Shown piece by piece: positions 44,003 to 53,015 of a stretch of 64,000 nucleotides of DNA. This DNA is from Symbiodinium natans (taxonomy: Eukaryota > Sar > Dinophyceae > Suessiales > Symbiodiniaceae). The notes beneath the pieces are model-generated. The model worked only from the letters and a program-made list of their open reading frames with translations, did no database searches and was not told the origin of the DNA. Position 1 is the stretch's first letter. Every line of letters begins with the position of its first letter. A program made the translations under genes and the position numbers. Where the stretch lies: NCBI GenBank assembly GCA_905221605.1, contig CAJNDS010000191.1, positions 865,501 to 929,500 of the forward strand. Reading direction: 5' to 3'.

Positions 44003-45196
44003 ATGTCTTCCTTGATTGAGTCTGAGGCCCACTTCGTCCAGCGCGCCCGCGAGATCAAATGCCCTGATGATGTGCTAGCGGAGCTTCGTGTCGGTGGGTT
44101 CACCAGCCTGGGTCAATTGGCTTATGCAGTGGGTCAGCCTGGTCAGGTCATCCCTGAGTCAGCCTTCAATGCATTCTGTGCAGCTACCACACCTGGAGCC
44201 AATGCAGCGGGCAAGGCATGTGTGCGCCGCCTTGTCTTTGAGGCGCAGACGTTGGTTTTGGCTGACTTGCGCCTGCAAGTTTCTGACCCGGAAGGTACCT
44301 CCAGGAAAATGCCGGAGGCAGAAAGGGACCGGCGTCTGCAGCACCTGCGGGGTCGGCTTCCAGGCGTGCTCATTGAAGGCGGCATGGAACCTGGGCGATG
44401 TGTCTTAGAGGATTGTGTCAGGCAGGAGTCCGCCAATCAGTTGAAGTACCTCAGCCCTGATCGATGTGTATCGAGGACGCATGAAGTTACCCACTCCAAA
44501 GGTGCATCCCGCCAGCTTGAACTTGAAAGCTCCAAGCTGGTGATCAAAGAAACAGATGATGCCATGAGTATGCCAACTCATAGTGCGTTGCAAGTCCAGG
44601 AGGCCCTTCGTCGCCGGGGTATTGCCTATGTGTTTGCTCAGAGCGTCACCTACACTGCCTATGAGAAGTACATCTCCCGGCTGTTCAGCAACCTTCACCG
44701 GGAACCCCCTCCAGGTTTTGCACGCTGCTCTGTAGCACAGTTGGTGGAAGCCGATCGGCAGGTGTTTGTCCGCATGATCGAACTGGGTATTCAACCTCGT
44801 GCAGCCACAGACGGAAGTTTCCCAATGGATGATGCGTTGATCTCAGCGCTTGAAAGCTACCACGTCTCCATGGCCTTGATGCCGCTTCCGCAGAAGCAGG
44901 GCAATGGGAACAAAGAGCGCCGTGAACTCAAGCGAAAGCTTGAACAGGGGGAAAAGAAGCTCAAAGGTAGCCCCAAAGGCAGTGGCAAGGGCAAAGGCAA
45001 GACGTCCTTCGCCGCCCGTATCCCCAAGGAGATTCTCCAGAAAGGAGGCGTTGCTAATGCCCCTACGGGTGAGGCCCTCTGTTTTGACTACAACCTGCAT
45101 GGGGACAAGTGCAAGTGTTCCGCCGCCACATGTCCCCGCAAGCACCTGTGTTGCAAGTGTTTCCAACCGCATCCCATCCGGGATCACAAGGAGTGA
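44003..45196 (+). CDS. Outer Gag-like protein with CCCH zinc finger
   Basis: 397 aa. The same plan as the inner Gag: an N-terminal helical region (CPDDVLAELRVGGFTSLGQL, VRRLVFEAQTLVLADLRLQV), a middle region with REPPPGFARCSVAQLVEADR, a Lys/Gly-rich basic linker, then CFDYNLHGDKCKCSAATCPRKH (C-x9-C-x6-C-x3-H) and CCKCFQPH. Likely the RNA-binding structural protein. It ends with TGA followed by CAG, with Pol in the same frame immediately after, as in the inner element. Confidence 0.8.
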   Translation: MSSLIESEAHFVQRAREIKCPDDVLAELRVGGFTSLGQLAYAVGQPGQVIPESAFNAFCAATTPGANAAGKACVRRLVFEAQTLVLADLRLQVSDPEGTSRKMPEAERDRRLQHLRGRLPGVLIEGGMEPGRCVLEDCVRQESANQLKYLSPDRCVSRTHEVTHSKGASRQLELESSKLVIKETDDAMSMPTHSALQVQEALRRRGIAYVFAQSVTYTAYEKYISRLFSNLHREPPPGFARCSVAQLVEADRQVFVRMIELGIQPRAATDGSFPMDDALISALESYHVSMALMPLPQKQGNGNKERRELKRKLEQGEKKLKGSPKGSGKGKGKTSFAARIPKEILQKGGVANAPTGEALCFDYNLHGDKCKCSAATCPRKHLCCKCFQPHPIRDHKE

Positions 45197-46950
45197 CAGT
45201 CAGTGCCAGAGGCGGGACTTGCTGCTTCAACGTCGGATGAGCCCGTGTTGCCAGCAGTTCCGCCACATGAGGAAACTGGAGCTGAGGCTCCCGCTGTGGT
45301 CAGTCAAGCTGTGCACCATGTTGCGGCTGAGCCCCCGGTTTCCCATGCTCCTGAGCCGACCTCCCTGAATTCGTGTGCTTCTGTCAATGACCCTGAAGAA
45401 CTTGCTGAGCAACTCCTCCAGGGCAAACTCATTGATCCTCACTCTGTGCTCTCCCTGTGGGAGCTCCTTCCACATGAGGCGCCTCACAAGGCGGCGTCAG
45501 GAAGCTCATTCTTTACTGGTCTGTACCGGCGAGGGGGTGTGCTGGGTCTTCGGGCCAATGTGGCCCGCTTCCCAAAAGTCGCGCAGGTCCTCTGTGCTTT
45601 CGTTCGGCAGCGCCGGCCGTCTGCGGTGTTCACTTCGCTTGCCATATTCTGTGACATTCCCACTGAGCCTCATCGTGACTCCCATAACGGCCCATCTCCT
45701 AATCTTGTGTTTAAGCTTTCGGATTTCTCCGGGGGCGGTGTGTGGTGTGAGGGCCCAGGGCACGATGTCCGCCCTGTTCAAGGCTCTCCCGTTCAGGGTC
45801 GTGTGCTCAATTTCGATGATGGTTGTCTTGAGCTGCCTGCTAAGGACCACTGGCATATGACTGAACCCTGGCAAGGCCGTCGCGTGGTCCTTGTGGCATC
45901 TGCGCTGCCTTATATGCCCTCAGTTAAGCTTGAGGTCCCCCAAGCCCTCCTTGAGCTTGGCTTCCCGTTGCCACCAGATTTCCTTCCAGCACTGTCGGAT
46001 GTTCCTCCGCTCAGCAGCCCCGCACCGGAGCCTACGCAGGTGCCTGAGCTGTCTTCCCGACCAGCGTTCATTATTGAGGTCTTTTCTGGCATGTCCAGGC
46101 TATCCGCCTGCCTTAAGCAACTTGGTTTTGACGCCATTGCCGTCGACCATAAGCGCGTCCCTGGTGCCGCCTGTCATGTTCATCTTGTCGACTTGTGTAC
46201 AACGGAAGGCGTTGAGTTGGTCCGACGTTGGCTGGCAATGCCCAACTGCGTGGGTATTTGGTTCGCTCCACCATGTGGGACGGCCAGCCGAGCAAGGGAG
46301 ATTAAAGGGGTTCCGGGGCCCCCCCCTCTCCGATCGGAAGAGTTTCCGAACGGGCTGCCGCAGCTAGAAGGTCAATCCCTTCTCCGAGTCACCTTAGCGA
46401 ACCAGCTTTACGATTGTGTTTCCGACTTGGTTCTTGAGGCTGCCTCCCGTAACCTTGTCATCGGTGTCGAGAACCCTCGGCAAAGTCTCTACTGGCGCAC
46501 TTCCATGTTTGCACGCATCGCACCCCTCTTTCAGTTCACTGCATTCCAGAGTTGCGCCTACGGCAGCCGTCGTCCGAAGTGGACGGCCATTGCGTATACC
46601 CGGGGTGCGTTTGACTGCATCTGCAAGTCCTGCCCTGGGCAGTCTTGCGCTCAACGTCACCTGCCGTGGGGGGTGGCGCCAGAGGCGCCTAACGGCTTCT
46701 CTACGTCGCTGGAGGCTGCGTATCCGCTGCCGCTGGCGCGTGCTCTCGCCCAGGCGTTCTTTCAAGCTTGCCCGCCCAAGCCGCCCTCACCTGCCGGGCT
46801 CCAGTTGTCTCTTGTCCGTGGCCAGGTCGGGAGTCAGCCGAAGGCCTCTGTGACGGGGCCCCGCGTGCCTGAACATGCTCGCATTTTGCGAGTACGGATC
46901 CCCCTTCTGTCTCCTGTCCGGTGCCCCTGCGTGCCCGCCTTAAGGACCCC
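45197..46950 (+). CDS. Outer Pol N-terminus: 2OG-dioxygenase-like then cytosine-methyltransferase-like domain
   Basis: Open in the Gag frame directly after its TGA. First domain at about 45500-45920: LAIFCDIPTEPHRDSHNGPS (HxD), VFKLSDFSGGGVWCEGPG, DHWHMTEPWQGRRVVLVASA (distal His, Arg), the motif train of 2OG-Fe(II) dioxygenases. Second domain at about 46065-46760: FIIEVFSGMSRLSACLKQLG (SAM motif I), GIWFAPPCGTASRAREI (PPC loop with candidate catalytic Cys), VIGVENPRQSLYW (ENx motif) and a C-x2-C-x4-C cluster. The domain order is the reverse of the inner Pol. The frame stays open to 47170, but homology to Pol switches to another frame at about 46.9-47.1 kb. Confidence 0.75.
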
Positions 46951-49083
46951 TGGCCCCTGCCCCACGTGGCCGTCTGCCCCGAGCGCTCGGTGCCAGCCGA
47001 CGCCCAGCTGCTGCAAATGGTCCCGGTTAAGCAGGGGAGTTCGAGCGCTGGTTCTGGAAGCAATTGTGGTGTTGGTGCGGAGCTCTGGAACGAGCTTGTT
47101 TGGGGTATCCCTTTCTCCCCGGAACAGTTTGTCCGCGAGGCGGTTAAAGCCGGCCATCCCAGAACCCTAGAGGTCTCCCTGCCGCAAGTACTCAAAGATG
47201 CTGTGTGCACCCATGCCTCGTTGACCGAGTCGGAGTTGTGCGGGTTGAGAGCGCGCCAGTTTGCTAAGTGGCTTAAGCTTGCGCAGGACCTCAGGAGTGA
47301 GGAAGAAGCGCTGAAGGCCTCTATGCATAAACAGGTCGCTACGATCCTAAAGCCCAAACGTCTCCTCTTGTGGAAGGCGATGATGGTTGAGGCTTCCTAC
47401 GACGATGTGTCCATCTTCGATGAAGTAATCTCGGGTACTAACCTGGGAGGCCCGGTGCCCGATACAGGTGTGTTTGCCCCGAAGTTCAAGCCGGCGTCAG
47501 TCACCGTTGACCAACTCAAAAGAGATGCGCCCACTTCTAGGGCGGCCCTTTTGTCCACCATCAAGTCTCAAGGGGAGGCTCTGGATCGCGAGGTCCAGGC
47601 GAAAACTCTCGAGGAGCGTGACAAGGGCTGGCTGTCGGGTCCCATAGAGGTGGATCAGCTGCCACCTGATGCCATAGTGTCACGACGGTTCGGGATCGAG
47701 CAGGATGGGAAAATCAGATTGATTGACGACTTCTCAGGGTCGGGAGTCAATAGCTCCGTGGAGACGTTGGAGACCGTGCGCCCCCAGACCGTCGACGTCA
47801 TCGCAGGCGTGTGCCTGTCTCTGATGCGAGCGCAACCAGGGTGTAGTCTCAAGGGAAGGTTCTATGACCTGGTTAGTGCCTACAGGCAGCTGGCTTTGGA
47901 CCCTGCAGGGGCCTGGGCTTCGTACATTGGACTGTGGGATCCTGATCTGAAGAGGGTAGTGGTGTTTCAGCTGCACGCCCTCCCTTTCGGGGCAGTCAAG
48001 TCAGTGTCGACTTTTCTGAGAACCGTTAACTCGGTATGGCACCTTGGCGCATTCTTCTTCGCCCTTTGCTGGTCCCACTACTTTGACGACTTCGTGTCGG
48101 TTGCTAGGGGCTCGCAGGTGGCTAATGTGCACCAAACAATCACCTTGCTCTTCGCCCTGTTGGGTTGGGACCTGGCCCAAGGTGGGAAAAAGGATGTGCC
48201 GTTTGCGGAAACCTTTTGTGCGTTAGGGGTTGACATAGTGCTGTCGAGCGCCCACTTGGGTCGTGTGACCATTTGCAACACGGAAAAGAGGGTTCAGCTC
48301 CTCGTAGAGACTATGAAGCAGGCCCAGAAAGACCGACGTATGAGTGCGCCTCAAGCACTCAAGCTAAGGGGTAAGCTCCAGTTTGCAAGTGGACAGCTGT
48401 TTGGGCGTCAGAGCAAGTTTTGCATGCAGCAGCTTTCTGATTACGCCCATGGGGGTGCCCCTCCTGATCTGCCGGCGGAGTGCATTGATACTTTCACCTC
48501 GCTGGTCGACATGTTGGACAGTGGCCGCCCTAGGCTAGTCCAAGTCAACAAACAGCAAACCTGGTATGTCTTCACTGATGCATCCTATTCGAAGGATGAC
48601 CCCGTGCTGCCTTGTGGTGTTGGTGGTCTCTTGTTTGATGACAAGGGTGTGTTGGTTGCTGGTTTCTCCCACGCCCTTGACAGTGACGTCCGGAAGCTCC
48701 TGGGTGAGATCAACAAGGACACGATCATAATGGAGGCTGAGTTCGTTGCGGTGCTGCTTGCGTTCCGTCTTTGGGGCAAAAGGGTTGCGAACTCACCTGT
48801 TGTGGCTTTCATCGACAACAACTCCGTCAGGGACATTTTGATTTCATGCAGGGGCAGGTCCCCAACTGTGAAAAGCCTGCTTAAAATGTTCGTGAGCTTG
48901 GAGGTGGGGTGTGAGTTCATCCCTTGGTTCTCACGCGTTCCTTCCCCATCAAACTGTGCGGATCTCCCGTCGAGGCTGGTGTCCAAGCACCTGTTGTGGG
49001 GTGGCATCAGTGTCCCGTGTTCCGATGTGTCGGAGCACCTGGATGCCATATGCTTGGGACTGTCGGCTAATAAGGGGGCTTGA
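46873..49083 (+). CDS. Outer Pol: reverse transcriptase and RNase H
   Basis: Open in a frame -1 relative to the preceding part. A pre-RT region with FSPEQFVREAVKAGHPRTLE matches the inner Pol (FVRKAVQVGHPRSLY). RT: LIDDFSGSGVNSSVETLE, YDLVSAYRQLAL, LHALPFGAVKSVSTFL, HYFDDFVSVA (YFDD). RNase H: WYVFTDASYSKDD, IMEAEFVAVLLAFRLW, AFIDNNSVRD, SNCADLPSRL, with all four acidic residues. The 3' end overlaps split repeat B1. Translation would need a -1 shift at about 46.9-47.1 kb, a separate start or an older intact ancestor; a simple indel is the default explanation. Confidence 0.87.
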   Translation, partial: TCSHFASTDPPSVSCPVPLRARLKDPWPLPHVAVCPERSVPADAQLLQMVPVKQGSSSAGSGSNCGVGAELWNELVWGIPFSPEQFVREAVKAGHPRTLEVSLPQVLKDAVCTHASLTESELCGLRARQFAKWLKLAQDLRSEEEALKASMHKQVATILKPKRLLLWKAMMVEASYDDVSIFDEVISGTNLGGPVPDTGVFAPKFKPASVTVDQLKRDAPTSRAALLSTIKSQGEALDREVQAKTLEERDKGWLSGPIEVDQLPPDAIVSRRFGIEQDGKIRLIDDFSGSGVNSSVETLETVRPQTVDVIAGVCLSLMRAQPGCSLKGRFYDLVSAYRQLALDPAGAWASYIGLWDPDLKRVVVFQLHALPFGAVKSVSTFLRTVNSVWHLGAFFFALCWSHYFDDFVSVARGSQVANVHQTITLLFALLGWDLAQGGKKDVPFAETFCALGVDIVLSSAHLGRVTICNTEKRVQLLVETMKQAQKDRRMSAPQALKLRGKLQFASGQLFGRQSKFCMQQLSDYAHGGAPPDLPAECIDTFTSLVDMLDSGRPRLVQVNKQQTWYVFTDASYSKDDPVLPCGVGGLLFDDKGVLVAGFSHALDSDVRKLLGEINKDTIIMEAEFVAVLLAFRLWGKRVANSPVVAFIDNNSVRDILISCRGRSPTVKSLLKMFVSLEVGCEFIPWFSRVPSPSNCADLPSRLVSKHLLWGGISVPCSDVSEHLDAICLGLSANKGA

Positions 49084-49279
49084 GGTTCGTTTGTGTATGG
49101 TGAGACGCATGTGCAATGTATGTGCACCGCGCTGTGTGCACCGGCACATGATAGAATGCGATCTTTGATTCGCCCACTGATGAAAAGAAGAAGAGGGACA
49201 TGCAGTGCTCGTTCTGAGTTTGCCTCTCCTTGTTTGGGATCTTGGCTTTTGGGTTCAAACCGAATTTGGCACAAGCGGT
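49072..49279 (+). repeat. Outer element split repeat B1 (208 bp)
   Basis: Identical by eye to B2 at 49580-49787. It begins inside the last codons of Pol, ends ACAAGCGGT and is joined through AA to A2. Confidence 0.95.
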
Positions 49280-49281
49280 AA

Positions 49282-49484
49282 GCTTACTGTTCGCGAGCGA
49301 ATGCTGTTTTATCGATTGCTGCCAAATTGTCTCTAAGAAAAACGGTGTGCCGTTTGGTCTTGGTTTGAAGCCCAAAAGTTTCTGATGCTGTCACGCTTGG
49401 TAATGCCATCGACGATCTGCAATTGCATATGCAGGAAGATGTGTGTGCAGCACTGGCTCTGCAGCTCAGTGCCAAAAATTTTGA
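49282..49484 (+). repeat. Outer element split repeat A2 (203 bp)
   Basis: Second copy of A1, followed by a 95-bp spacer (49485-49579) that begins CCCGCCC as in the inner element. Confidence 0.95.
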
Positions 49485-49579
49485 CCCGCCCAGCCCACCC
49501 AGGGCATCGCAGTAACTGCAACTCCCTGCGTGCCATCGGCACTCCCAGTGGTATTGCATGTACAGCTGCCTCGCCCTTA

Positions 49580-49787
49580 AAGGGGGCTTGAGGTTCGTTT
49601 GTGTATGGTGAGACGCATGTGCAATGTATGTGCACCGCGCTGTGTGCACCGGCACATGATAGAATGCGATCTTTGATTCGCCCACTGATGAAAAGAAGAA
49701 GAGGGACATGCAGTGCTCGTTCTGAGTTTGCCTCTCCTTGTTTGGGATCTTGGCTTTTGGGTTCAAACCGAATTTGGCACAAGCGGT
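49580..49787 (+). repeat. Outer element split repeat B2 (208 bp)
   Basis: Right terminal repeat; the LINE frame resumes immediately after the AA at 49788-49789. Confidence 0.95.
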
Positions 49788-52000
49788 AAAAACTGAGCCT
49801 CGCACATCGCCTGCAAGAAGGCAACGTCAAACTTCAACAAGTTCGCAGATATGTTCACAACAGGAGACACTCGGGGCCAAAGAGCAGACTCAAGATTTGG
49901 TTCTCCACAGTCTGGGCCACTGTCTCAGCAGGCCTTGTAGACATAGGCCTTACGGCAGACACTGCTAAACAGCTGCGAGGATGGTTTGCCAGAAAAATTA
50001 GGGCAGTCCTGAACAGACCGGTCCATCTCACAGGAACATCCACAGAGCGCCTATACGAGGAGTTCTCGCTCAAAGACCCAGTGCAGATCCTGCGAGACAG
50101 ACACGCGAACCGAGTCACATCCCTACAAGGACGGATCAGGCCGGCAGGGCAATCCCAGTCTGCACTGCAGAAGGAAGCGACTGAGTCACTGACTCACAAA
50201 GACACGTCGTCCCCGGATTCAGACGTGTCATTAACAGCCCAGGCACTTCAGTATGCTGAAATGGTGCTGCATGAATATGATGCACTGCTGACTGCGTCGC
50301 AAGCAACGGCAGAAGAACCGACTCACAAATGCCGGTTATGCTCCTTCAGCTCTAACTCAGAGCAAGGCCTAAAGATCCACGAGGTCAAAAAGCACCAAGA
50401 GCAGCTGGACAGATATGTGCCCAAATCATTCCTACCAGAACACTCCAAAAACGGCCTCCCAACCTGCGCAGCGTGCTCAAAAGAATTTGCACTGTGGAAA
50501 GGCCTTAAAGACCATCTACTATCAGGGGCCTGCCCCAATCCAGACGCCCTGAGAGAATTGGACGCCCGAACCTTTGAACTCCAAACCCAACAAGGCGCAA
50601 CAGAGGTGATGCATGCCTGGTCTAAGGCATACCTAGAGAGCACGAAGGACACACATACGGTCACTCAGCTCGCCAGGCAACATGACTCCAGGCACTTCGT
50701 GCAACACTGCGTGATCTGCGGTTTCTGGACTCCTGATCATACAAAGGTGAAGTCCCACATTCACCAGGAGCACCGAAAGGCTTGGGACGCCCTGCGCACC
50801 GAAACGGCTGTGAAATGCCGGAGACTCGGTGCCGAAATCTTTAAGGGCAGCTCCTGCCCATACTGCAGGAAGCCAGTCACTGACAGGCGCAAACACCCAG
50901 AACAATGCGGCGTGCTTTTTCAGATCATCATGGGCGATTCTTTCCTCCATCAACACAGAACAACGACAGGACCGATCCAAGCCTTCTTCACCAATGCTGC
51001 ATCACGCCCTAAATCGGAGCAGAAACAACACCAGCAGCAGAGCACAACCCCGTCTACACCTAAGAAGCCAACAGGGCAGCTCCAAACCCCTCTCTCCTTC
51101 TCATCTAACCGACCTGAATCGTCACAACCAGTGAGCGGCTCTTCTTTCTCTCATGCCCATTCAATGTCCTCATCTTCCTCTTCCCCCCCCTCCTCCCCTC
51201 CTGCCGCTCTCTCCGTCCTTGCACGGCTCCAGCTGAAGAATACCTCTAACTACTGCTATGTTAACGCCGCAATTTTATCGCTGCTGTCGACCTCTATTAT
51301 TGATCCGAACCTGCGCTCCCTTCAAGCTCTCCACACCCTGCTGAGAGGCCCGGAAGGCACAGTAGGTCCTTCCACCCTCAATGTTGTAAACTCATTCCAG
51401 CTCAGGAATTTGCTGCCGCGATGGCGCTTCGATGGCACACAACAGGACTCAGCGGAGTTCCTACAGTGCTTACTCACAGCAGCCTCGGACATCCCTCTCA
51501 CACGCAGATGGGCAACAGTCGACCCAGCAACGGGAAGGCTGGCTGATGAGGGAGGCCCCATTGTAATGCTGCTACAACATTCAACTAGCAGCACGCTGCA
51601 ATCCTTGATAGATGCCTGGTCAGTAACCCCTCCTGACTCCGCACTGATGGGGCAGCAGACGCACGCCATCCTTGCAGTAGCCAGATTCACAGGGGCAGGT
51701 AAAAACCATCACCCGGTCACGGCTATTAATGGAGATCTCACAATCCCAGTGTTACAGGGCGGAGCTATCAGCAGAGAGCACGCTTTTGTTCAGTCCTGTA
51801 TTTTCCACATAGGACCCTCCCCACACAGCGGCCACTACCGCACTATATGGAGGTCATCGCCCACCTCGCCCTGGCAGTCGACCGATGACCAGCGCAGCTC
51901 TCAGCGAGCTACGGAATCAGACCAGCGGCAAGTAAGACACGGATCTTACCTCTTCTTTCTCACCTTTCGAGCGGAAGTGCCTGCATTAGTAACGCTTTAG
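49788..52000 (+). CDS. LINE polyprotein, 3' half: C2H2 fingers and ubiquitin-specific-protease (USP) domain
   Basis: Continues the LINE frame of 28966-31821 (KLSLAHRLQEGNVKLQQVRR) through the post-RT helices. C2H2-type fingers follow: CRLCSFSSNSEQGLKIH, CAACSKEFALWKGLKDH, CVICGFWTPDHTKVKSH and CPYCRKPVTDRRKH. After a Ser/Pro/Gln-rich linker, a C19 peptidase fold runs from about 51220. Its boxes are NTSNYCYVNAAILSLL (Cys box), QQDSAEFLQCLL, FHIGPSPHSGHYRTIW (His box), DDQRSS and a terminal GSYLFFLTF. Catalytic Cys, His and Asp are all present, so deubiquitinase-like activity is possible. Total polyprotein is about 1,690 aa. A protease domain fused behind RT and fingers is highly unusual for a LINE; the minus-strand LINE in this window lacks it. 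Confidence 0.85.
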
Positions 52001-52026
52001 TGGCCGAATAGCACCAACAGAAGTGA

Positions 52027-52109
52027 GGAGTCGTAAGAATTCCCCACCTCTCTTGTAGAGTCGTAAGCACTCTTTGCTAGAGCCGTAAGCGCTCCAAACC
52101 ACTGGAGCG
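52027..52109 (+). promoter_or_regulatory. Array of three CGTAAG-loop hairpins plus one overlapping hairpin
   Basis: Starts 26 nt after the LINE stop. Hairpins: GGAGT-CGTAAGA-ATTCC (52027-52043, one G-U pair), AGAGT-CGTAAGC-ACTCT (52057-52073) and GAGC-CGTAAGC-GCTC (52080-52094). The loop is constant while the stems differ and compensate. A fourth stem, CGCTCCA-AACCAC-TGGAGCG (52090-52109), overlaps the third. The G-U pair and covariation point to an RNA structure in the LINE 3' UTR. Confidence 0.7.
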
Positions 52110-52204
52110 TTGCAGCAGCCTCGGCTTTGCCCTGCAGCCAGAGCCTCTCAAACAACTAGAACAACAGACGCAGCTAGAACACAGAGGGCCCAGAGAGCGT
52201 CAGC

Positions 52205-52849
52205 ATGCTTAGTCAAGACCGTCGGGATGAGCGACAAGCTGAGAAGCGAGCACGGACATTTGGGGCGGAACAGCTACCTGGCACAGATGAAGGAGGAGAA
52301 ATCCATCCACTCTCACCGACGGATCTTACCCGAGGCTTCCTGATTCATGAGGATCAGATAAGCAGACTGATGCACCAAAGCACGCTGGTGATCAAGATGA
52401 CAGCCTCCGCGCCACTGGCGTCTAAGCTACTCGAAGCAACAGCGCAGTGGAGGCGAGAGCATACCCGAGGCAGGCCACATCCCAAGGGGCCAATCTATGT
52501 GGCAGTGGCCCACCAACTACTGTCAGAACTGCAGGAGTCACAGATGCCAAACGGTGTCAACCAGAATGCCTGGTCTACATTTATGGATGTCCTCTCTGAC
52601 CTGACCAAGAAGGCACCGCCGAACCCCATTCTCGAACAAGAGCTGGTGCACTGTTCAGCTAGGCTGACAGCAAGACGAACAGATGTTCTGATAGAATTTC
52701 AGCCCCACCTCATGGGCACGCTGCAGAAGCACGCCAACATCTACGTGAGCGCCATGCAGCTTCAAGGCGGCGAACTCCTCGGCAGGCGACCGCCCGGGAC
52801 TCTCTCGCGGAAGGCCAGAGGCTTGCCGATCACGTCTGAGCAAGGATGA
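52205..52849 (+). CDS. Unknown protein, 214 aa
   Basis: First gene of the unidirectional cluster after the LINE ORF. A charged N-terminus is followed by predicted helices (DQISRLMHQSTLVIKM, YVAVAHQLLSELQESQ, FMDVLSDLTKK, LIEFQPHLMGTLQKHANIYV) and a basic tail with RRPPGTLSRKARG. I recognise no family. It is intronless, and three CACTG palindromes (52885-52993) crowd its 3' flank. Confidence 0.55.
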   Translation: MLSQDRRDERQAEKRARTFGAEQLPGTDEGGEIHPLSPTDLTRGFLIHEDQISRLMHQSTLVIKMTASAPLASKLLEATAQWRREHTRGRPHPKGPIYVAVAHQLLSELQESQMPNGVNQNAWSTFMDVLSDLTKKAPPNPILEQELVHCSARLTARRTDVLIEFQPHLMGTLQKHANIYVSAMQLQGGELLGRRPPGTLSRKARGLPITSEQG

Positions 52850-52884
52850 GCCACCCCAACACAGAAGATCCAGCACCCTCTCAG

Positions 52885-52993
52885 TCTGACACTGTCAGAG
52901 CTACCATGGGACACTGTCCCAGCAAGCTGCTTATTGCTCTGCTTACTGCTCAGCTAAGGCTCCGACAAGGCCAAAGCTTCTGGCACTGCCAGA
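52885..52993 (+). promoter_or_regulatory. Three CACTG-core palindromes after the 214-aa gene
   Basis: Perfect 15-bp palindromes TCTGACACTGTCAGA (52885-52899), TGGGACACTGTCCCA (52907-52921) and TCTGGCACTGCCAGA (52979-52993). The core CACTG is constant while the arms differ but remain complementary. Confidence 0.85.
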
Positions 52994-53015
52994 GACTGGC
53001 AGCCATTTTTTCAGC

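Larger units (their letters stand above)
31822..49787 (+). mobile_element. Outer YR retrotransposon (split-direct-repeat, DIRS-superfamily-like), inserted in the LINE
   Basis: Boundaries are set by the split direct repeats: A1 (31822-32024), B1 (49072-49279), A2 (49282-49484) and B2 (49580-49787). An AA dinucleotide lies at the left junction (31820-31821), the B1-A2 junction (49280-49281) and the right junction (49788-49789). Removing the element restores the LINE reading frame (QEKLSLAHR) with no target-site duplication, as expected for tyrosine-recombinase integration. Without the nested inner element (33976-42914) the length is about 9.0 kb. Gene order: ORF1, YR, Gag, UGA, Pol (dioxygenase-like, methyltransferase-like, RT, RNase H). 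A1 and A2 differ at about one position and B1 and B2 look identical, so the insertion is young. Confidence 0.92.

Noticed and set aside
49093-49789. Two identical 62-codon frames (49093-49281 and 49601-49789)
   Set aside because: They are just the duplicated B1 and B2 repeats; useful as proof of identity, not genes.
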